The notes under the pieces: model-generated | What the model was told of the DNA's origin: nothing | Database searches by the model: none | What the model saw: only the letters and a program-made list of their open reading frames with translations | Shown: positions 28,829 through 29,639 of the stretch, piece by piece | Layout of the letters: each line of letters starts with the position of its first letter | Position numbering within the stretch: position 1 is the first letter of the stretch | Position numbers and translations under genes: made by a program | Source: a virus | Virus record (IMG/VR): IMGVR_UViG_3300037468_000426 | Coordinates: 1 to 29,639 of that record | Direction: 5' to 3' (one strand) | Length of the DNA: 29,639 bases

Positions 28829-29639
28829 CTATCCTCCTTTCAGTGTTTTAGTTTCGCTGATTCTCTTAGCACCAATGTTGATACTCTTACCTACTTCACG
28901 TCCTGCTGAATAAGCAGAGGCATTGTAGCTATGACTTGATGTCTTACCAACAGATCTGAAATACCGGCTATAATCTGCATAGGCAATATCAACAGCCTTC
29001 TTCACTACCATTAGCGCAGTGCTGGTTTCTTGTGTGCGTTCTTGCTCGTGCTCACGCAATGCTTCATTTATAGAAGCAACCACACCATCAAGATAGGACT
29101 GCCGATACACATTAGGATGCTCATCCCCAAGTCCTGACAGGTGCCGGTATTGCTTGACTCCTTGAAATTCCATTTCTGAGCGCACATCTTCATACTGCTC
29201 TTGTTTCTTGCAATACTCGCTGGTTGCTTTGGTAGCCATCTTGTCAATAGTAACTGCCCACTCATTGAATAAACCACTGGCAACTGACACAGTATTTTCA
29301 GCACCATAAAAACAAATACTATTTCCTCTGACATTCTTTTGTCCTCTTGAAGAAGATCCATAAGCACCGGTAGAAAAATGTCGTGTGCCAGTAATGCGGG
29401 CAATGGCACGGGCAAGACCCCAGTGCCATGGTTTTATTTTACCGAAGATGAGAGAAGTTTCTTCTTTGGTAAAACTGAATTTAGGAATAGCATCACCTTC
29501 AGCAATATGACTTAGCAACTCTGCCATAGTTACTTGGTGTTTGTCCATCATTTCTTGCAAACGAGCTGATGCCATTGCCATCTCATTAGGAAAGGCACCG
29601 CTGTTCTCATCAGCAACAGCAGCAAGTTTGCGCAAGGTC
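28829..29639 (-). CDS. DUF2786-type phage protein (5' end outside window)
   Basis: The frame is open to the window edge. The first in-frame start inside the window is a TTG (29633-29635) that reads as leucine of a LRKLAAVA segment, so the true start lies beyond the window. Residues about 1-45 show DUF2786 signs (RKLAAVADEN, then NEMAMASARLQEMMDKHQVTMAEL). The body has HWGLARAIARITGTRHF, ICFYGAENTVSVASGLFNEW, YRQSYLDGVVASINEAL and a terminal basic segment. This fits DUF2786/DUF7168-type proteins of phages and mobile elements, which are of unknown function. It is upstream of the SH3b gene in the same operon. Confidence 0.7.
   Translation of the reverse strand, partial: TLRKLAAVADENSGAFPNEMAMASARLQEMMDKHQVTMAELLSHIAEGDAIPKFSFTKEETSLIFGKIKPWHWGLARAIARITGTRHFSTGAYGSSSRGQKNVRGNSICFYGAENTVSVASGLFNEWAVTIDKMATKATSEYCKKQEQYEDVRSEMEFQGVKQYRHLSGLGDEHPNVYRQSYLDGVVASINEALREHEQERTQETSTALMVVKKAVDIAYADYSRYFRSVGKTSSHSYNASAYSAGREVGKSINIGAKRISETKTLKGG

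Noticed and set aside
29068-29415. 115-codon minus-strand frame within the DUF2786 gene
   Set aside because: It is an out-of-frame shadow of a better-supported gene and has no start signal.

Overview
The window is a continuous stretch of a tailed double-stranded DNA bacteriophage (siphovirus-type) genome or prophage. Every gene I can support lies on the minus strand, so the biological order runs from the right edge (29639) to the left edge (1). Genes are tightly packed, with many ATGA, TAATG or GTGA stop/start overlaps. Nearly all open with an AAGGAG-type Shine-Dalgarno. There is no gene-free stretch above 300 bases. I saw no integrase, rRNA, tRNA, CRISPR array or insertion sequence. The A/T-leaning composition, strong Shine-Dalgarno signals and the A118/Clostridium-phage type of head and tail genes suggest a Gram-positive, Bacillota-like host. 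That is inference, because some modules (fibre-tail adaptor, GQATETELAQ repeats) are also common in phages of other phyla.

Right part (29639 to about 25360): a string of small accessory genes. It holds a truncated DUF2786-type protein, an SH3b protein, mini membrane proteins, a HicA-like domain with a membrane tail, a solitary NUMOD3 protein and a DUF6011-like zinc-finger protein. It ends at a strong intrinsic terminator (25223-25269).

Middle part (25170 to 13443): a new unit opens with terL. An unusual block of appendage-type genes follows (structural proteins, a carboxypeptidase-regulatory-like protein, a tandem-repeat protein and a fibre-tail adaptor). Then come the portal and a very large minor capsid protein whose C-terminus carries a GNAT-like domain and a HipA/PI3K-like kinase domain with its catalytic residues intact. 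A textbook sigma70 promoter (16134-16163) then precedes scaffold, major capsid protein and two decoration-type proteins.

Tail part (13423 to 2476): connector, stopper, tail-completion and tail-terminator proteins, two paralogous major tail proteins, two tail assembly chaperones, a short tape measure, tail hub, fibre-type proteins, and finally a membrane-anchored coiled coil and a holin-like protein. No endolysin is visible.

Left part (2385 to 1): a likely new transcription unit begins DNA metabolism genes: an SNF2-type helicase, a small unknown protein and the start of a RecB/Cas4-type nuclease cut by the window edge.

The most interesting object is the minor capsid-GNAT-kinase fusion at 16369-18912, which looks like a virion-borne enzyme.
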